From NCBI RefSeq assembly GCF_018449515.1, contig NZ_JAAVUQ010000029.1, forward strand, positions 1-64,000: 64,000 nt of DNA, in the 5' to 3' direction. The notes beneath the pieces were generated by a model, which saw only the letters and a program-made list of their open reading frames with translations, did no database searches and was not told where the DNA came from. The translations under genes and the position numbers were made by a program. Positions 8,217 to 17,561 of this stretch are shown piece after piece (the first letter of the stretch is position 1; each line of letters begins with the position of its first letter). This DNA is from Caballeronia sp. dw_19. GTDB taxonomy: Bacteria > Pseudomonadota > Gammaproteobacteria > Burkholderiales > Burkholderiaceae.

Positions 8217-9241
8217 CGCGGATCGACACATCGGCCGAGACGCCATCAGCCCGCGCTGAAGAGCCGCCGGCCTTGATCGCACTCGACTGGGGCACAACCG
8301 CGCTGCGCGCCTATCTGCTCGACGCACACGGCGCGGTGCTGGATACGCGGGCATCGTCGGCGGGCATCATGAATTTGCCGAAACCCGCAGCGCAAGGCGG
8401 TTTCGACGCCGTATTCGATGCAACCTGCGGCGCATGGCTCGCCAGCGGCGCGCCGCTGCCGGTGATTGCTGCGGGCATGGTCGGCAGCGCGCAAGGCTGG
8501 CTGGAAGCGCCGTACGTGTCCACACCCGCCGATCCGGCTGCGCTGGTCGCGGGCATCGTGCGCGTGAAAACGCTCAAGGGCATTACGGTTCACATCGTTC
8601 CGGGCGTGCTTGAAGACGGCGCGTTGCCCAACGTGATGCGCGGCGAAGAAACGCAGATCTTCGGGGCGCTCGCCAGCGACGCCACGCTGGACCAGGAACC
8701 GCACGGCGGCCTGATCGGCTTGCCGGGAACGCATGCCAAGTGGGCGGTTGTGTCGAAGGGACGGATCGAACGGTTCTACACCTTCATGACCGGCGAGACT
8801 TTCGGCGCGCTGCGCGATCACACCATCCTCGGCCGCACGATGCGCGCGACCGATCACCACGATCTGGGTGCGTTCATTCGCGGCGTCGATACCGCCAAGG
8901 ACGCCGGCCACGCGGGTTTGCTCGCGACCATTTTCAGCACCCGCACGCTGGGACTGACCGGGCAATTGAAGCCCGAGCAACAAGCGGATTACCTGTCGGG
9001 CCTGTTGATCGGCCACGAATTACGCGGTCTCAATGAAGTGCTGGCGCGTGAGCAAGCGGATCTCGCGGGCAAGGCGTTAAGGCTGATTGGTAACGACGCG
9101 CTTTGCGAACGTTATCGCCACGCGCTCGCGCGCTTCGGTTGCCACGATGCGCGGACGGTCGCGCACGCGACCGAGCGCGGGTTGCATCGGATCGCGCTGC
9201 AGGCCGGCCTGATCCAGTCGACGGCGAGCGCATCTAATTAG
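8213..9241 (+). CDS. dgoK: 2-dehydro-3-deoxygalactonokinase
   Basis: Phosphorylates 2-dehydro-3-deoxy-D-galactonate (KDGal) to its 6-phosphate in the De Ley-Doudoroff pathway. The 342-residue protein has the DgoK signature ALDWGTTALRAYL near the N terminus (phosphate-binding loop of the sugar-kinase/Hsp70-actin fold), AAGMVGSAQGW, and GLIGLPGTHAKWA. It starts inside the stop of the IclR gene, and dgoA follows 10 bp later. The pair converts KDGal to pyruvate and glyceraldehyde 3-phosphate. Confidence 0.94.
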   Translation: MTRIDTSAETPSARAEEPPALIALDWGTTALRAYLLDAHGAVLDTRASSAGIMNLPKPAAQGGFDAVFDATCGAWLASGAPLPVIAAGMVGSAQGWLEAPYVSTPADPAALVAGIVRVKTLKGITVHIVPGVLEDGALPNVMRGEETQIFGALASDATLDQEPHGGLIGLPGTHAKWAVVSKGRIERFYTFMTGETFGALRDHTILGRTMRATDHHDLGAFIRGVDTAKDAGHAGLLATIFSTRTLGLTGQLKPEQQADYLSGLLIGHELRGLNEVLAREQADLAGKALRLIGNDALCERYRHALARFGCHDARTVAHATERGLHRIALQAGLIQSTASASN

Positions 9242-9251
9242 GAGCAGGACC

Positions 9252-9929
9252 ATGCAAATCGATATCAACCTCCCCGCGCCTTACGCGCCGCACGCTGGCC
9301 TGGCCGCTGCGTTTGGCCTGTGTCCGCTGATCGCGATCCTGCGCGGCGTGACGCCGGCGGACGCCGCTGATCACGGCCGCGCGTTGTATGAAGCGGGTTT
9401 CCGGATCGTGGAAGTGCCGCTGAATTCGCCGCAGCCGTTCGACAGCATCGCGGCGATTCGCCAGGCGCTGCCCGCCGATGCCATCGTCGGAGCGGGTACG
9501 GTCCTGCATCCGGATTACGTCGCGCAAGTGAAAAACGCCGGCGGCGAGCTGATCGTGATGCCGCACAGCGACGGCGATGTCGTGCGCGCCGCGAAGGCTC
9601 AAGGTCTCGCGTGTTCACCGGGCGTTGCGACGCCAAACGAAGCGTTCATCGCGCTGAAGAACGGGGCGGACGTGTTGAAGATGTTCCCCGCCGAGCAGCT
9701 CGGCGTGCATGTGGTGAAGGCGTGGCGCGCGGTGATCGCAGCGCGTGTGCCGCTGGTGCCGGTCGGTGGAATTTCGCCGGACAACATGGGGCCGTTCCTG
9801 AGCGCGGGCGCGAATGGCTTCGGTCTCGGCTCGGCGCTGTACAAGCCAGGTCAGAGCGCGGCGACGACGGCCTCGCATGCGAAGGCGTTCATCAACGGAT
9901 TAGCCGTGGCGCGAGGCCAGAAGAAATGA
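9252..9929 (+). CDS. dgoA: 2-dehydro-3-deoxy-6-phosphogalactonate aldolase
   Basis: Class I aldolase of the KDPG/KDPGal family, 225 residues, cleaving KDPGal to pyruvate and glyceraldehyde 3-phosphate. Visible features are LIAILRGVTP, EVPLNSP with the catalytic Glu, GAGTVL, and LKMFPAEQLG with the Schiff-base Lys. The spelling EVPLNSP and the pairing with DgoK favour DgoA over the glucose-type Eda enzyme. A GGAGCAGG ribosome-binding site precedes the ATG. The stop overlaps the next gene (ATGA). Confidence 0.94.
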   Translation: MQIDINLPAPYAPHAGLAAAFGLCPLIAILRGVTPADAADHGRALYEAGFRIVEVPLNSPQPFDSIAAIRQALPADAIVGAGTVLHPDYVAQVKNAGGELIVMPHSDGDVVRAAKAQGLACSPGVATPNEAFIALKNGADVLKMFPAEQLGVHVVKAWRAVIAARVPLVPVGGISPDNMGPFLSAGANGFGLGSALYKPGQSAATTASHAKAFINGLAVARGQKK

Positions 9930-10696
9930 CCCGGCTCGCAGGCAAGGTCGCGGTTATCACCGGCGCCGGGCGTGGCATCGGCGCGGCGATTGCCAGCGCG
10001 TTCGTGCGCGAAGGCGCGGCGGTGGTGCTGGCGGAACTGGATATTGCGTTAGCGCGTGAAACTGCGGCGCGGATCGGATCGGCGGACAAGGTGCTCGCCG
10101 TACAAACGGACGTGACGCAAAGCGCGTCGGTGCAAAACGCCGTGAGCGAAGCAGAAGCGAAGTTCGGGCCGATCGACGTGCTGGTGAACAACGCGGGCAT
10201 CAACGTGTTTTGCGATCCGCTGACCATGACCGACGACGACTGGCGCCGCTGTTTCGCCGTCGATCTCGACGGCGTCTGGAACGGTTGCCGCGCGGTCTTG
10301 CCGGGCATGGTTGAACGCGGGCGCGGCAGCATCGTGAATATTGCTTCTACGCACTCGTTCAAGATCATTCCGGGTTGCTTTCCGTATCCGGTGGCGAAGC
10401 ATGGCGTGATCGGATTGACGCGGGCATTGGGTATCGAATACGCGGGGCGGCAGGTGCGCGTGAACGCGATTGCGCCGGGTTACATCGAGACGAAACTCAC
10501 GCACGACTGGTGGAACGAACAAGCAGATCCGGCCAAAGCGAAACAGGCAACGCTCGATCTGCAACCGATGAAGCGCATCGGCCAGCCGGAGGAAGTGGCG
10601 ATGACCGCCGTGTTCCTCGCGTCCGACGAAGCGCCGTTTATCAACGCAAGTTGCATCACGGTCGATGGCGGGCGCTCGGCGCTGTATCACGACTGA
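9926..10696 (+). CDS. SDR-family oxidoreductase of the sugar operon
   Basis: Classical short-chain dehydrogenase of 256 residues with the NAD(P)-binding TGAGRGIG motif, NNAGINV, a Ser-Thr catalytic region (NIASTHSF), YPVAK as the YxxxK motif, and the C-terminal NASCITVDGG. The substrate is not certain. In this setting it is probably a sugar or sugar-acid dehydrogenase in galactose/arabinose oxidation. It differs clearly from the second SDR at 14477-15268, so the two probably catalyse separate steps or act on different sugars. ATG at 9926 overlaps the dgoA stop; an open frame reaching back to 9611 is an artefact over dgoA. Confidence 0.88.
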   Translation: MTRLAGKVAVITGAGRGIGAAIASAFVREGAAVVLAELDIALARETAARIGSADKVLAVQTDVTQSASVQNAVSEAEAKFGPIDVLVNNAGINVFCDPLTMTDDDWRRCFAVDLDGVWNGCRAVLPGMVERGRGSIVNIASTHSFKIIPGCFPYPVAKHGVIGLTRALGIEYAGRQVRVNAIAPGYIETKLTHDWWNEQADPAKAKQATLDLQPMKRIGQPEEVAMTAVFLASDEAPFINASCITVDGGRSALYHD

Positions 10697-10805
10697 ACGA
10701 ATTCAGCAGCAAAGGATGACGCACTGGCCGCGGTGCGACGTCATGACAACAAGACGCGGCCAACACCTTCGTACCAACTAGACAGCTCAAGTCAGGAGAC
10801 AGACC

Positions 10806-11816
10806 ATGAAACGCAGAATGTTCCTCACACTGGTTGCAACGGCCACCGCTGCCAGCGCTACTTTGTTCACGGCGCCGGTGGCGCAAGCCGCCGATGAGGT
10901 CAAGATCGGCTTCCTGGTGAAGCAGCCGGAAGAACCCTGGTTCCAGGATGAGTGGAAGTTCGCCGAAATCGCGGCGAAGGAGAAGGGTTTCACGCTGGTG
11001 AAGATCGGCGCGCCGTCGGGTGAAAAGGTGATGAGCGCGATCGACAACCTCGCCGCGCAAAAGGCCCAGGGTTTCGTGATCTGCACGCCTGACGTCAAGC
11101 TCGGACCGGGCATTGTCGCCAAGGCTAAAGCCGCCGGACTGAAGATGATGACGGTCGATGACCGCCTGGTCGATGGTTCGGGCAAGCCGATCGCTTCGGT
11201 GCCGTACATGGGCATCTCGGCTTACAACATCGGCAAGCAGGTGGGTGACGGCATTGCTGACGAGATCAAGAAGCGCGGCTGGAACATGGCTGAAACCGGC
11301 GCTATCGACGTGACCTATGAGCAACTGCCGACAGCGCACGACCGTACGAGCGGCGCTGCCGACGCATTGGTCGCAGCGGGCTTTCCGAAGGCGAACATCG
11401 TGATGGCGGCGCAAGCCAAGACCGACACGGAAAACGCGTTCAATGCCGCGAACATCGCGCTCACGAAGAATCCGCAGTTCAAGCACTGGGTGGCGTTCGG
11501 CCTGAACGACGAAGCCGTGCTCGGCGCGGTGCGCGCAGCGGAAGGCCGTGGCTTCAAGGCGGACAACATGATCGGCGTGGGGATCGGCGGCTCGGATTCG
11601 GCCTTGAGCGAGTTCAAGAAACCGAACCCGACGGGCTTCTATGCGACCGTCATCATCAGCCCGAAGCGTCACGGCGAGGAAACGTCGTCACTCATGTACA
11701 CGTGGATCAAGGACGGCAAGGAACCGCCGCTCGTGACGTTGACCACCGGCATGCTGGCAACGCGTGACAACGTGGGCGAAGTGCGCGAGAAGATGGGCCT
11801 GGCATCGGCCAAGTAA
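10806..11816 (+). CDS. araF: L-arabinose-type ABC transporter substrate-binding protein
   Basis: Periplasmic sugar-binding protein of 336 residues with a signal peptide ending near AQAADE. The mature start KIGFLVKQPEEPWFQDEWKF and the FVICTPDVKLGPGIVAKA segment closely resemble E. coli AraF as I recall it, so it belongs to the arabinose-binding group of the type I periplasmic proteins. AraF of E. coli also binds D-galactose, consistent with dgoKA next door. A strong AGGAGACAG ribosome-binding site precedes the ATG. A stem-loop follows the gene before araG. Confidence 0.93.
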   Translation: MKRRMFLTLVATATAASATLFTAPVAQAADEVKIGFLVKQPEEPWFQDEWKFAEIAAKEKGFTLVKIGAPSGEKVMSAIDNLAAQKAQGFVICTPDVKLGPGIVAKAKAAGLKMMTVDDRLVDGSGKPIASVPYMGISAYNIGKQVGDGIADEIKKRGWNMAETGAIDVTYEQLPTAHDRTSGAADALVAAGFPKANIVMAAQAKTDTENAFNAANIALTKNPQFKHWVAFGLNDEAVLGAVRAAEGRGFKADNMIGVGIGGSDSALSEFKKPNPTGFYATVIISPKRHGEETSSLMYTWIKDGKEPPLVTLTTGMLATRDNVGEVREKMGLASAK

Positions 11817-11849
11817 GCTCTTTTCGTATCAGGTATCGGTAGAGCAATA

Positions 11850-11886
11850 CGGACCGTCGCGTTTCAAAATGAAGCGCGGCGGTCCG
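11850..11886 (+). other. Stable stem-loop between araF and araG
   Basis: A 16-base arm at 11850-11865 pairs with 11871-11886 around an AAAAT loop. The only two mismatches become G-U pairs in RNA. No T-run follows, so it is not a normal terminator. Such hairpins between a binding-protein gene and the downstream ABC genes usually stabilise the upstream mRNA and lower downstream expression. Confidence 0.75.
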
Positions 11887-11907
11887 CATGAAACATAAGG
11901 AGGCGAT

Positions 11908-13425
11908 GTGTCAGCGACGCTGCGTTTTGACAATATCGGTAAGGTTTTTCCAGGCGTGCGCGCGCTCGACGGCGTGTCGTTCGACGTCAACGCCGGCGAA
12001 GTGCACGGCCTGATGGGCGAGAACGGCGCGGGCAAATCGACTTTGCTGAAAGTGCTGGGCGGTGAATATCAGCCGGATTCCGGGCGTGTCCTGATCGATG
12101 GCAACGAGGTGAAGTTCACGAGCGCGGCGGTATCGATTGCGGCGGGTGTCGCCGTGATTCACCAGGAATTGCAGTACGTGCCCGATCTCACGGTCGCAGA
12201 AAACCTGCTGCTCGGTTCCTTGCCGAACACGCTGGGCTGGGTGCACAAGCGCGAAGCGAAAAAGCATGTGCGCGAACGGCTGCTGCAAATGGGGGTCGAT
12301 CTCGATCCGAACGCGAAGCTCAAGAAGCTTTCCATCGCGCAACGGCAGATGGTGGAAATCTGCAAGGCGCTGATGCGTAACGCACGCGTGATTGCACTCG
12401 ATGAACCCACGTCGTCGCTGTCGCATCGCGAGACGGAAGTGCTGTTCAAGCTCGTGCGTGATTTGAAGGCGGACAACCGCGCGCTGATCTACATCTCGCA
12501 CCGCATGGACGAGATTTACGAGCTGTGCAACACATGCACGATTTTCCGCGATGGCCGCAAGATCGCGTCGCACGCGAATCTGGCCGAGGTTCCGCGCGAT
12601 ATGCTCGTGCAGGAAATGGTCGGTCGCGAGATTGCCGATATCTACGATTACAAGCCACGTGCGCTCGGCGACGTGCGCTTCTCCGTCAGTAATATTGAAG
12701 GCCATGCGCTGCGTGAACCGACAAGTTTTGAAGTGCGCCGCGGCGAGATTGTCGGCTTCTTCGGGCTGGTGGGCGCGGGGCGCAGCGAACTGATGCACCT
12801 CGTTTATGGCGCGGACCGCAAGAAGGCCGGCACGATCATGCTCGATGGCGAGTCGATCAAGATCCGCAGCGCGGGCGAAGCGATCAAACACGGCATTGTG
12901 CTGTGTCCTGAGGACCGCAAGGAAGAAGGCATCGTGGCAATGGCTTCGGTGTCCGAGAACATCAACATTTCGTGCCGCCGGCATTATCTGCGCGCCGGGC
13001 TGTTCCTGGATCGCAAGAAAGAAGCCGCGACCGCCGAGCGTTTTATCCAGTTGCTGAAGATCAAGACGCCGAGCCGCAAGCAGAAAATCCGCTTTCTCTC
13101 CGGCGGCAACCAGCAGAAAACCATTCTGTCGCGCTGGCTCGCTGAGCCGGAACTGAAAGTCGTGATCCTCGATGAACCCACGCGCGGCATTGACGTGGGC
13201 GCGAAGCACGAGATCTATAACGTGATCTATCAACTGGCCGAACGCGGCTGCGCGATCGTAATGATTTCGTCTGAATTGCCGGAAGTGCTGGGGGTATCGG
13301 ACAGGATCGTGGTGATGCGGCAAGGGCGCATTGCGGGCGAATTGCCGCGTGGAATAGCGAACGAACAATCAGTGCTCAATCTTGCGCTGCCTGTGCAATC
13401 GGAACCGACTGCGAAGGCAGCCTGA
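11908..13425 (+). CDS. araG: L-arabinose-type ABC transporter ATP-binding protein
   Basis: Duplicated ABC ATPase of 505 residues energising sugar import with AraH. The first nucleotide-binding domain has Walker [10 protein letters not shown], the signature variant [11 protein letters not shown] and Walker [12 protein letters not shown]. The second has the degenerate P-loop [17 protein letters not shown] and [12 protein letters not shown], as is usual for the AraG/MglA/RbsA family. It starts with GTG at 11908 behind TAAGGAGG; an ATG two bases earlier is out of frame. Confidence 0.95.
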   Translation: MSATLRFDNIGKVFPGVRALDGVSFDVNAGEVHGLMGENGAGKSTLLKVLGGEYQPDSGRVLIDGNEVKFTSAAVSIAAGVAVIHQELQYVPDLTVAENLLLGSLPNTLGWVHKREAKKHVRERLLQMGVDLDPNAKLKKLSIAQRQMVEICKALMRNARVIALDEPTSSLSHRETEVLFKLVRDLKADNRALIYISHRMDEIYELCNTCTIFRDGRKIASHANLAEVPRDMLVQEMVGREIADIYDYKPRALGDVRFSVSNIEGHALREPTSFEVRRGEIVGFFGLVGAGRSELMHLVYGADRKKAGTIMLDGESIKIRSAGEAIKHGIVLCPEDRKEEGIVAMASVSENINISCRRHYLRAGLFLDRKKEAATAERFIQLLKIKTPSRKQKIRFLSGGNQQKTILSRWLAEPELKVVILDEPTRGIDVGAKHEIYNVIYQLAERGCAIVMISSELPEVLGVSDRIVVMRQGRIAGELPRGIANEQSVLNLALPVQSEPTAKAA

Positions 13426-13452
13426 AGCAAAAAAGTGGAGATGGAGGACATC

Positions 13453-14445
13453 ATGGAAGTCAGGGAAAACATTACCAACACGCTGGTGCCAGCGAAAAAC
13501 GACAAGCAGAAGTGGTGGCAACAGATCACCGAATACAGCCTGGTCGTGATCTTTATCGTGATGTTCATCACGATGTCGCTCTCGGTCGATCACTTCTTCT
13601 CCATCGAGAACATGCTCGGCCTGGCGTTGTCGATTTCGCAGATCGGCATGGTCGCGTGCACGATGATGTTCTGCCTCGCCTCGCGCGATTTCGATTTGTC
13701 GGTCGGGTCCACGGTGGCCTTTGCCGGCGTGCTCTGCGCGATGGTGCTGAACGCCACGGGCAACACGTTTATCGCGATTATCGCGGCGGTGGCGGCGGGT
13801 TCGGCTATCGGCTTTGTGAATGGCGCGGTGATTGCGTACTTGCGGATCAACGCGCTGATTACTACGCTGGCTACGATGGAAGTGGTGCGCGGGCTTGGGT
13901 TTATCGTGTCGCATGGGCAGGCGGTGGGCGTGTCGTCGGATACGTTTATCGCGCTCGGCGGCCTGACCATGTTCGGCGTCTCGCTGCCGATCTGGGTCAC
14001 GCTGGCGTGTTTCATCGTGTTCGGCGTGCTGCTGAACCAGACCGTGTACGGGCGTAATACGCTCGCGATTGGCGGTAACGCGGAAGCGTCACGTTTGGCG
14101 GGTATCAATGTGGAACGCACGCGTGTCTGGATCTTCCTGATCCAGGGAGCGGTGGCGGCGCTCGCCGGGGTGATCCTGGCGTCGCGGATCACGTCGGGAC
14201 AACCGAACGCCGCGGACGGCTTCGAGCTCAACGTGATTTCCGCGTGCGTGCTCGGCGGCGTGTCGCTGCTCGGTGGCCGCGCGACCATTTCGGGCGTGGT
14301 GATCGGCGTGCTGATCATGGGTACGGTCGAGAACGTGATGAACCTGATGAACATCGACGCGTTCTATCAGTACCTCGTGCGCGGCGCGATCCTGCTTGCC
14401 GCGGTGCTGCTCGACCAGTTGAAGAATCGTGGCTCACGCGACTAA
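13453..14445 (+). CDS. araH: L-arabinose-type ABC transporter permease
   Basis: Inner-membrane permease of the BPD_transp_2 (RbsC/AraH) family, 330 residues. About eight to ten hydrophobic segments begin near residue 25. Conserved stretches include SRDFDLSVGSTVAFAG, GFVNGAVIAYLRINALITTLATM and CVLGGVSLLGGRATISG. I placed the start at the ATG at 13453 behind GGAGGA; an ATG at 13441 and a GTG at 13435 are also in frame. It completes AraFGH, and the next gene follows after 31 bp. Confidence 0.93.
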   Translation: MEVRENITNTLVPAKNDKQKWWQQITEYSLVVIFIVMFITMSLSVDHFFSIENMLGLALSISQIGMVACTMMFCLASRDFDLSVGSTVAFAGVLCAMVLNATGNTFIAIIAAVAAGSAIGFVNGAVIAYLRINALITTLATMEVVRGLGFIVSHGQAVGVSSDTFIALGGLTMFGVSLPIWVTLACFIVFGVLLNQTVYGRNTLAIGGNAEASRLAGINVERTRVWIFLIQGAVAALAGVILASRITSGQPNAADGFELNVISACVLGGVSLLGGRATISGVVIGVLIMGTVENVMNLMNIDAFYQYLVRGAILLAAVLLDQLKNRGSRD

Positions 14446-14476
14446 ATTCGACGACTAAATGAGAGGTTAGGAAAAG

Positions 14477-15268
14477 ATGGCCAGTTCAGTCGATAAAACC
14501 CTCGCCCGCTATCCGAGCCTCGCCGGCAAAGTGGTGCTGATTACCGGCGGCGCGACGGGCATTGGTGCGGCGTTCGTCGAGCATTTCTTCGATCAGGGCG
14601 CGAAGGTCGCGTTCTTCGATGTCGATACCAATGCCGGCGAAGCGCTCGCGGATCAGCTCGGCGCGGATCTGGCCGAGGGCCAATTCCAGCCGATGTTCCT
14701 GCGCGTGGACCTGACGAATATCGACGCGTTGCGACAAGGCATTGCCGATGTTCGCAGCACGCTGGGGCTCATCGGCGTGCTGGTGAACAACGCGGCGAAC
14801 GACAAGCGTCACAAGATCGAGGACGTGACGCCCGAGTCCTATGACGCGGGAATCGCGGTGAACCTGCGCCATCAGTTTTTCGCGGCCCAGGCGGTGATCG
14901 ACGATATGAAGCAGCTCGGCGGCGGGTCGATCGTGAACCTCGGCTCTATTAGCTGGATGCTTAAACAAGGTGGTTTTCCGGTTTACGTGAGCGCGAAAGC
15001 GGCCGTGCAAGGTATGACGAATGGCCTCGCCCGCGATCTGGGCCCGTTCAATATCCGGGTGAATACGCTTGTACCGGGATGGGTGATGACCGACAAACAA
15101 CGTCGCTTATGGCTCGACGAAGCGGGCAAGCGCGCGATCAAGGAAGGCCAGTGTATTGATGCGGAATTGTTGCCCGTGCATCTTGCGCGTGCCGCGTTGT
15201 TCCTGGCGTCGGAGGACAGCAGCATGATGACCGCACAAGAGGTCGTGATCGACGGAGGCTGGGCATGA
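14477..15268 (+). CDS. SDR aldose 1-dehydrogenase, galactose/arabinose type
   Basis: Short-chain dehydrogenase of 263 residues with TGGATGIG, NNAANDKRH in place of the usual NNAG, Ser in NLGSISWML, and YVSAK as the YxxxK pair. The NLGSISWML and NDKRH stretches resemble characterised D-galactose/L-arabinose 1-dehydrogenases as I recall them. It would oxidise the sugar to its 1,4- or 1,5-lactone, which the overlapping downstream gene would hydrolyse. Its stop overlaps the lactonase start by 4 bases. Exact substrate preference cannot be read from sequence. Confidence 0.88.
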   Translation: MASSVDKTLARYPSLAGKVVLITGGATGIGAAFVEHFFDQGAKVAFFDVDTNAGEALADQLGADLAEGQFQPMFLRVDLTNIDALRQGIADVRSTLGLIGVLVNNAANDKRHKIEDVTPESYDAGIAVNLRHQFFAAQAVIDDMKQLGGGSIVNLGSISWMLKQGGFPVYVSAKAAVQGMTNGLARDLGPFNIRVNTLVPGWVMTDKQRRLWLDEAGKRAIKEGQCIDAELLPVHLARAALFLASEDSSMMTAQEVVIDGGWA

Positions 15269-16143
15269 AAGCCGATCTGTTGATCGACAGCCAATGCGCG
15301 CTGGGCGAAGGCGCGACGTGGTGCGCCGCGACCGGGCGTTTTTACTGGACCGATATTGAAGGCGAGCGTTTGTGGCGCTACGACCCGCGCGACGCCAGCC
15401 GCGTTTCGTTCGATATGCCGGAACGGCTTGCATGCTTCGCGTTATGCGCCGATGCTGACATGCTGCTGCTCGGCCTGGCTTCCCGGCTGGCGTTTTTTGA
15501 CTTGAAGACCGGCGCGATCGAAACGATCATGCCGGTGGAAGCCGATCTGCCGACGCGTATCAACGACGGCAAATGCGACCGCCAGGGCCGCTTCGTGTTC
15601 GGAACGAAACACGACGTGGCGAAGGCGGAGAAGATTGGCGGGTTTTATCGGCTGAACCTGGATTTGTCGCTTGAGCGTTTGCCGCTCGGCGAGTGCGCGA
15701 TTTCGAACAGTATCGCGTTCAGTCCGGACGGATCGCGCATGTATTTCTGCGATTCCCCAGAGCGCTTGATTCGCGTGTGTGATTACGATTCGTTTGCCAA
15801 CCAGCGCGTGTTTGTCGAACTGGCGGATGCGAGCGGCGAGCCGGATGGCTCTGCCGTCGATAGCGATGGCGGCTTGTGGAACGCGCAGTGGGGCGGCAGG
15901 CGCGTGGTGCGTTATGACGCCGATGGCCGCGAAACGGCGCGCATCGACGTGCCGACGGCGCAGCCAAGCTGCGTCGCGTTTGGCGGTCTACAACTCGACA
16001 CGGTGTACATCACGAGTGCTCGGGTCGGATTGGATGCGGTCGCGTTGCAGGACGATCCGCACGCAGGCGCGGTATTTATCGCGACGCCGTCGGCCAGGGG
16101 TATCGCCGAGCCGGTGTTTCGCGGGCATAGTCACGCGCACTGA
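15265..16143 (+). CDS. SMP-30/gluconolactonase-family sugar lactonase
   Basis: Six-bladed beta-propeller lactonase of 292 residues. The family pattern is clear: ALGEGATW with the metal-binding Glu, FYWTDIEGERLWRY, RINDGKCDRQGRFVFGTK with the conserved Asn-Asp-Gly, SNSIAFSPDGSRMYF, and EPDGSAVDSDGGLWNAQWGG with the catalytic Asp. It hydrolyses the sugar lactone made by the overlapping SDR to galactonate or arabinonate. The start ATG lies in an ATGA overlap with that SDR. Confidence 0.93.
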   Translation: MKADLLIDSQCALGEGATWCAATGRFYWTDIEGERLWRYDPRDASRVSFDMPERLACFALCADADMLLLGLASRLAFFDLKTGAIETIMPVEADLPTRINDGKCDRQGRFVFGTKHDVAKAEKIGGFYRLNLDLSLERLPLGECAISNSIAFSPDGSRMYFCDSPERLIRVCDYDSFANQRVFVELADASGEPDGSAVDSDGGLWNAQWGGRRVVRYDADGRETARIDVPTAQPSCVAFGGLQLDTVYITSARVGLDAVALQDDPHAGAVFIATPSARGIAEPVFRGHSHAH

Positions 16144-16313
16144 GCGGGGGAATGCGGCGGGCGTTTTACGCGTCGCGCAGCAAACCTGCGGTATCACGTT
16201 GCAAGAACAACATGAGGCGGCGCGCACGACGCGCTGCCCGCAATTTCCCGGGCACGCTGGCGCTTCACGCCAGGACCACGGGATCGATCGCCTCTCGTTC
16301 GGAGACAGCCACC

Positions 16314-17423
16314 ATGACCGTTGCCCGCCCAGCAGGAAGCTCCACGCCCCCACCGGCGTCGTCCCGTCCTGCCGCGAATACCCGCCGCTCGAAGCTTGCC
16401 GCCGCCACGGAGCCGCCGATTCGTCCGGGCCCCGCCACGTCGGTCGTCGCGATGGGCGGCGCGGGTGTCAACGGTTGCATCACGCTCGCCAACGCACAAC
16501 TACGCCTCGATATCGCGCCGGCCCTCGGCGGCGGCATCACGCGCTTCGACTGGCGCAGCGACGGCGCGCTCGTGCCGATCTTCCGGCCGTGCCTCGCGCC
16601 GAGTGCGGCTACCGATCCCAATGAGCTCGCGTGTTATCCGCTGCTGCCGTATTCGAATCGCATCGGCGGCGGGCGGTTTCAGTTTCTCGGCCGCGGTGTC
16701 GATGTGCCGTGCAACCGGCCCGGCGAGCCGCTGCCCTTGCATGGCGACGGCTGGCTCGGCGCGTGGGACGTGGCGTCCGAGAGTTCGACGCACGTGCGGC
16801 TCACGCTCGATCGCCGCAATGGTGCGCCGTATTCGTATCTGGCGAGCCAGTCGTTCATGCTCGAAGCGTCGACGCTGGTGGTGACGCTTTTTATCGAAAA
16901 TACAGGGCGCGATGCGTTGCCGTTCGGGCTTGGATTGCATCCGTTCCTTACGCGTGAAGCCGATACCGAGTTGTCTGCCGCGGCCGACGGCTTGTGGCTT
17001 TGCGGCGACGATTTCCTGCCGATCCGGCACGTTCCGGCCCCGCCCGCATGGCAATTCGGCGTGGCTTATCCCATGCCCGCCGCGATGGTGAACAACGCGT
17101 TCACCGGATGGAGCGGGCGTACGAGCGTGATGTGGCCGAAGCGGCGGTTGTCGCTGACCATTTGCGCCGATACCGATTACTACGTGCTCTACGCGCCGGC
17201 TGGCCAGAATTTCTTCTGCTTCGAACCCGTCGATCACCCGATCAATGCAGTGAATCTGCCCGGTGGCGGTGCCGCGCACGGCATGACGGTGCTGGCGCCG
17301 GGCGAAAGCCTGACGCGCGAGTTCAGCTTTACTGTTGAACGGTCCGGGGAAGCCGAGCGGCGTGGGCGGCCGAAGCAGCCCGCGGGGCAGAAAGCGCGTA
17401 AGACGGCGGTGGCGGTGCGGTGA
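16314..17423 (+). CDS. Aldose 1-epimerase (mutarotase) family protein
   Basis: Galactose-mutarotase-like protein of 369 residues. Its roughly 50 N-terminal residues are Pro/Ala/Ser-rich and not conserved. The beta-sandwich then shows LGGGITRFDWR, YPLLPYSNRIGGGRF with the substrate-binding Asn-Arg, LHGDGW with a catalytic His, GLGLHPFL with the second His, and a late Glu in FCFEPVDH. It interconverts aldose anomers before oxidation and completes the pathway set. The ATG at 16314 follows GGAGAC; the 170 bp gap from the lactonase contains no other supported gene. Confidence 0.9.
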   Translation: MTVARPAGSSTPPPASSRPAANTRRSKLAAATEPPIRPGPATSVVAMGGAGVNGCITLANAQLRLDIAPALGGGITRFDWRSDGALVPIFRPCLAPSAATDPNELACYPLLPYSNRIGGGRFQFLGRGVDVPCNRPGEPLPLHGDGWLGAWDVASESSTHVRLTLDRRNGAPYSYLASQSFMLEASTLVVTLFIENTGRDALPFGLGLHPFLTREADTELSAAADGLWLCGDDFLPIRHVPAPPAWQFGVAYPMPAAMVNNAFTGWSGRTSVMWPKRRLSLTICADTDYYVLYAPAGQNFFCFEPVDHPINAVNLPGGGAAHGMTVLAPGESLTREFSFTVERSGEAERRGRPKQPAGQKARKTAVAVR

Positions 17424-17561
17424 GGCGTTAGGTGTTGGTGGTTGGCGTTCGGCGTTAGCGGTTCGCTGTTCGCGAGTTAGCGCTTAGCCACGTGCCAAGA
17501 AACGCCCCGGCGGCGCGTTAAAATGCGGGATCGCTTATTTGCCCTCTCGCCCCGGATGCCC

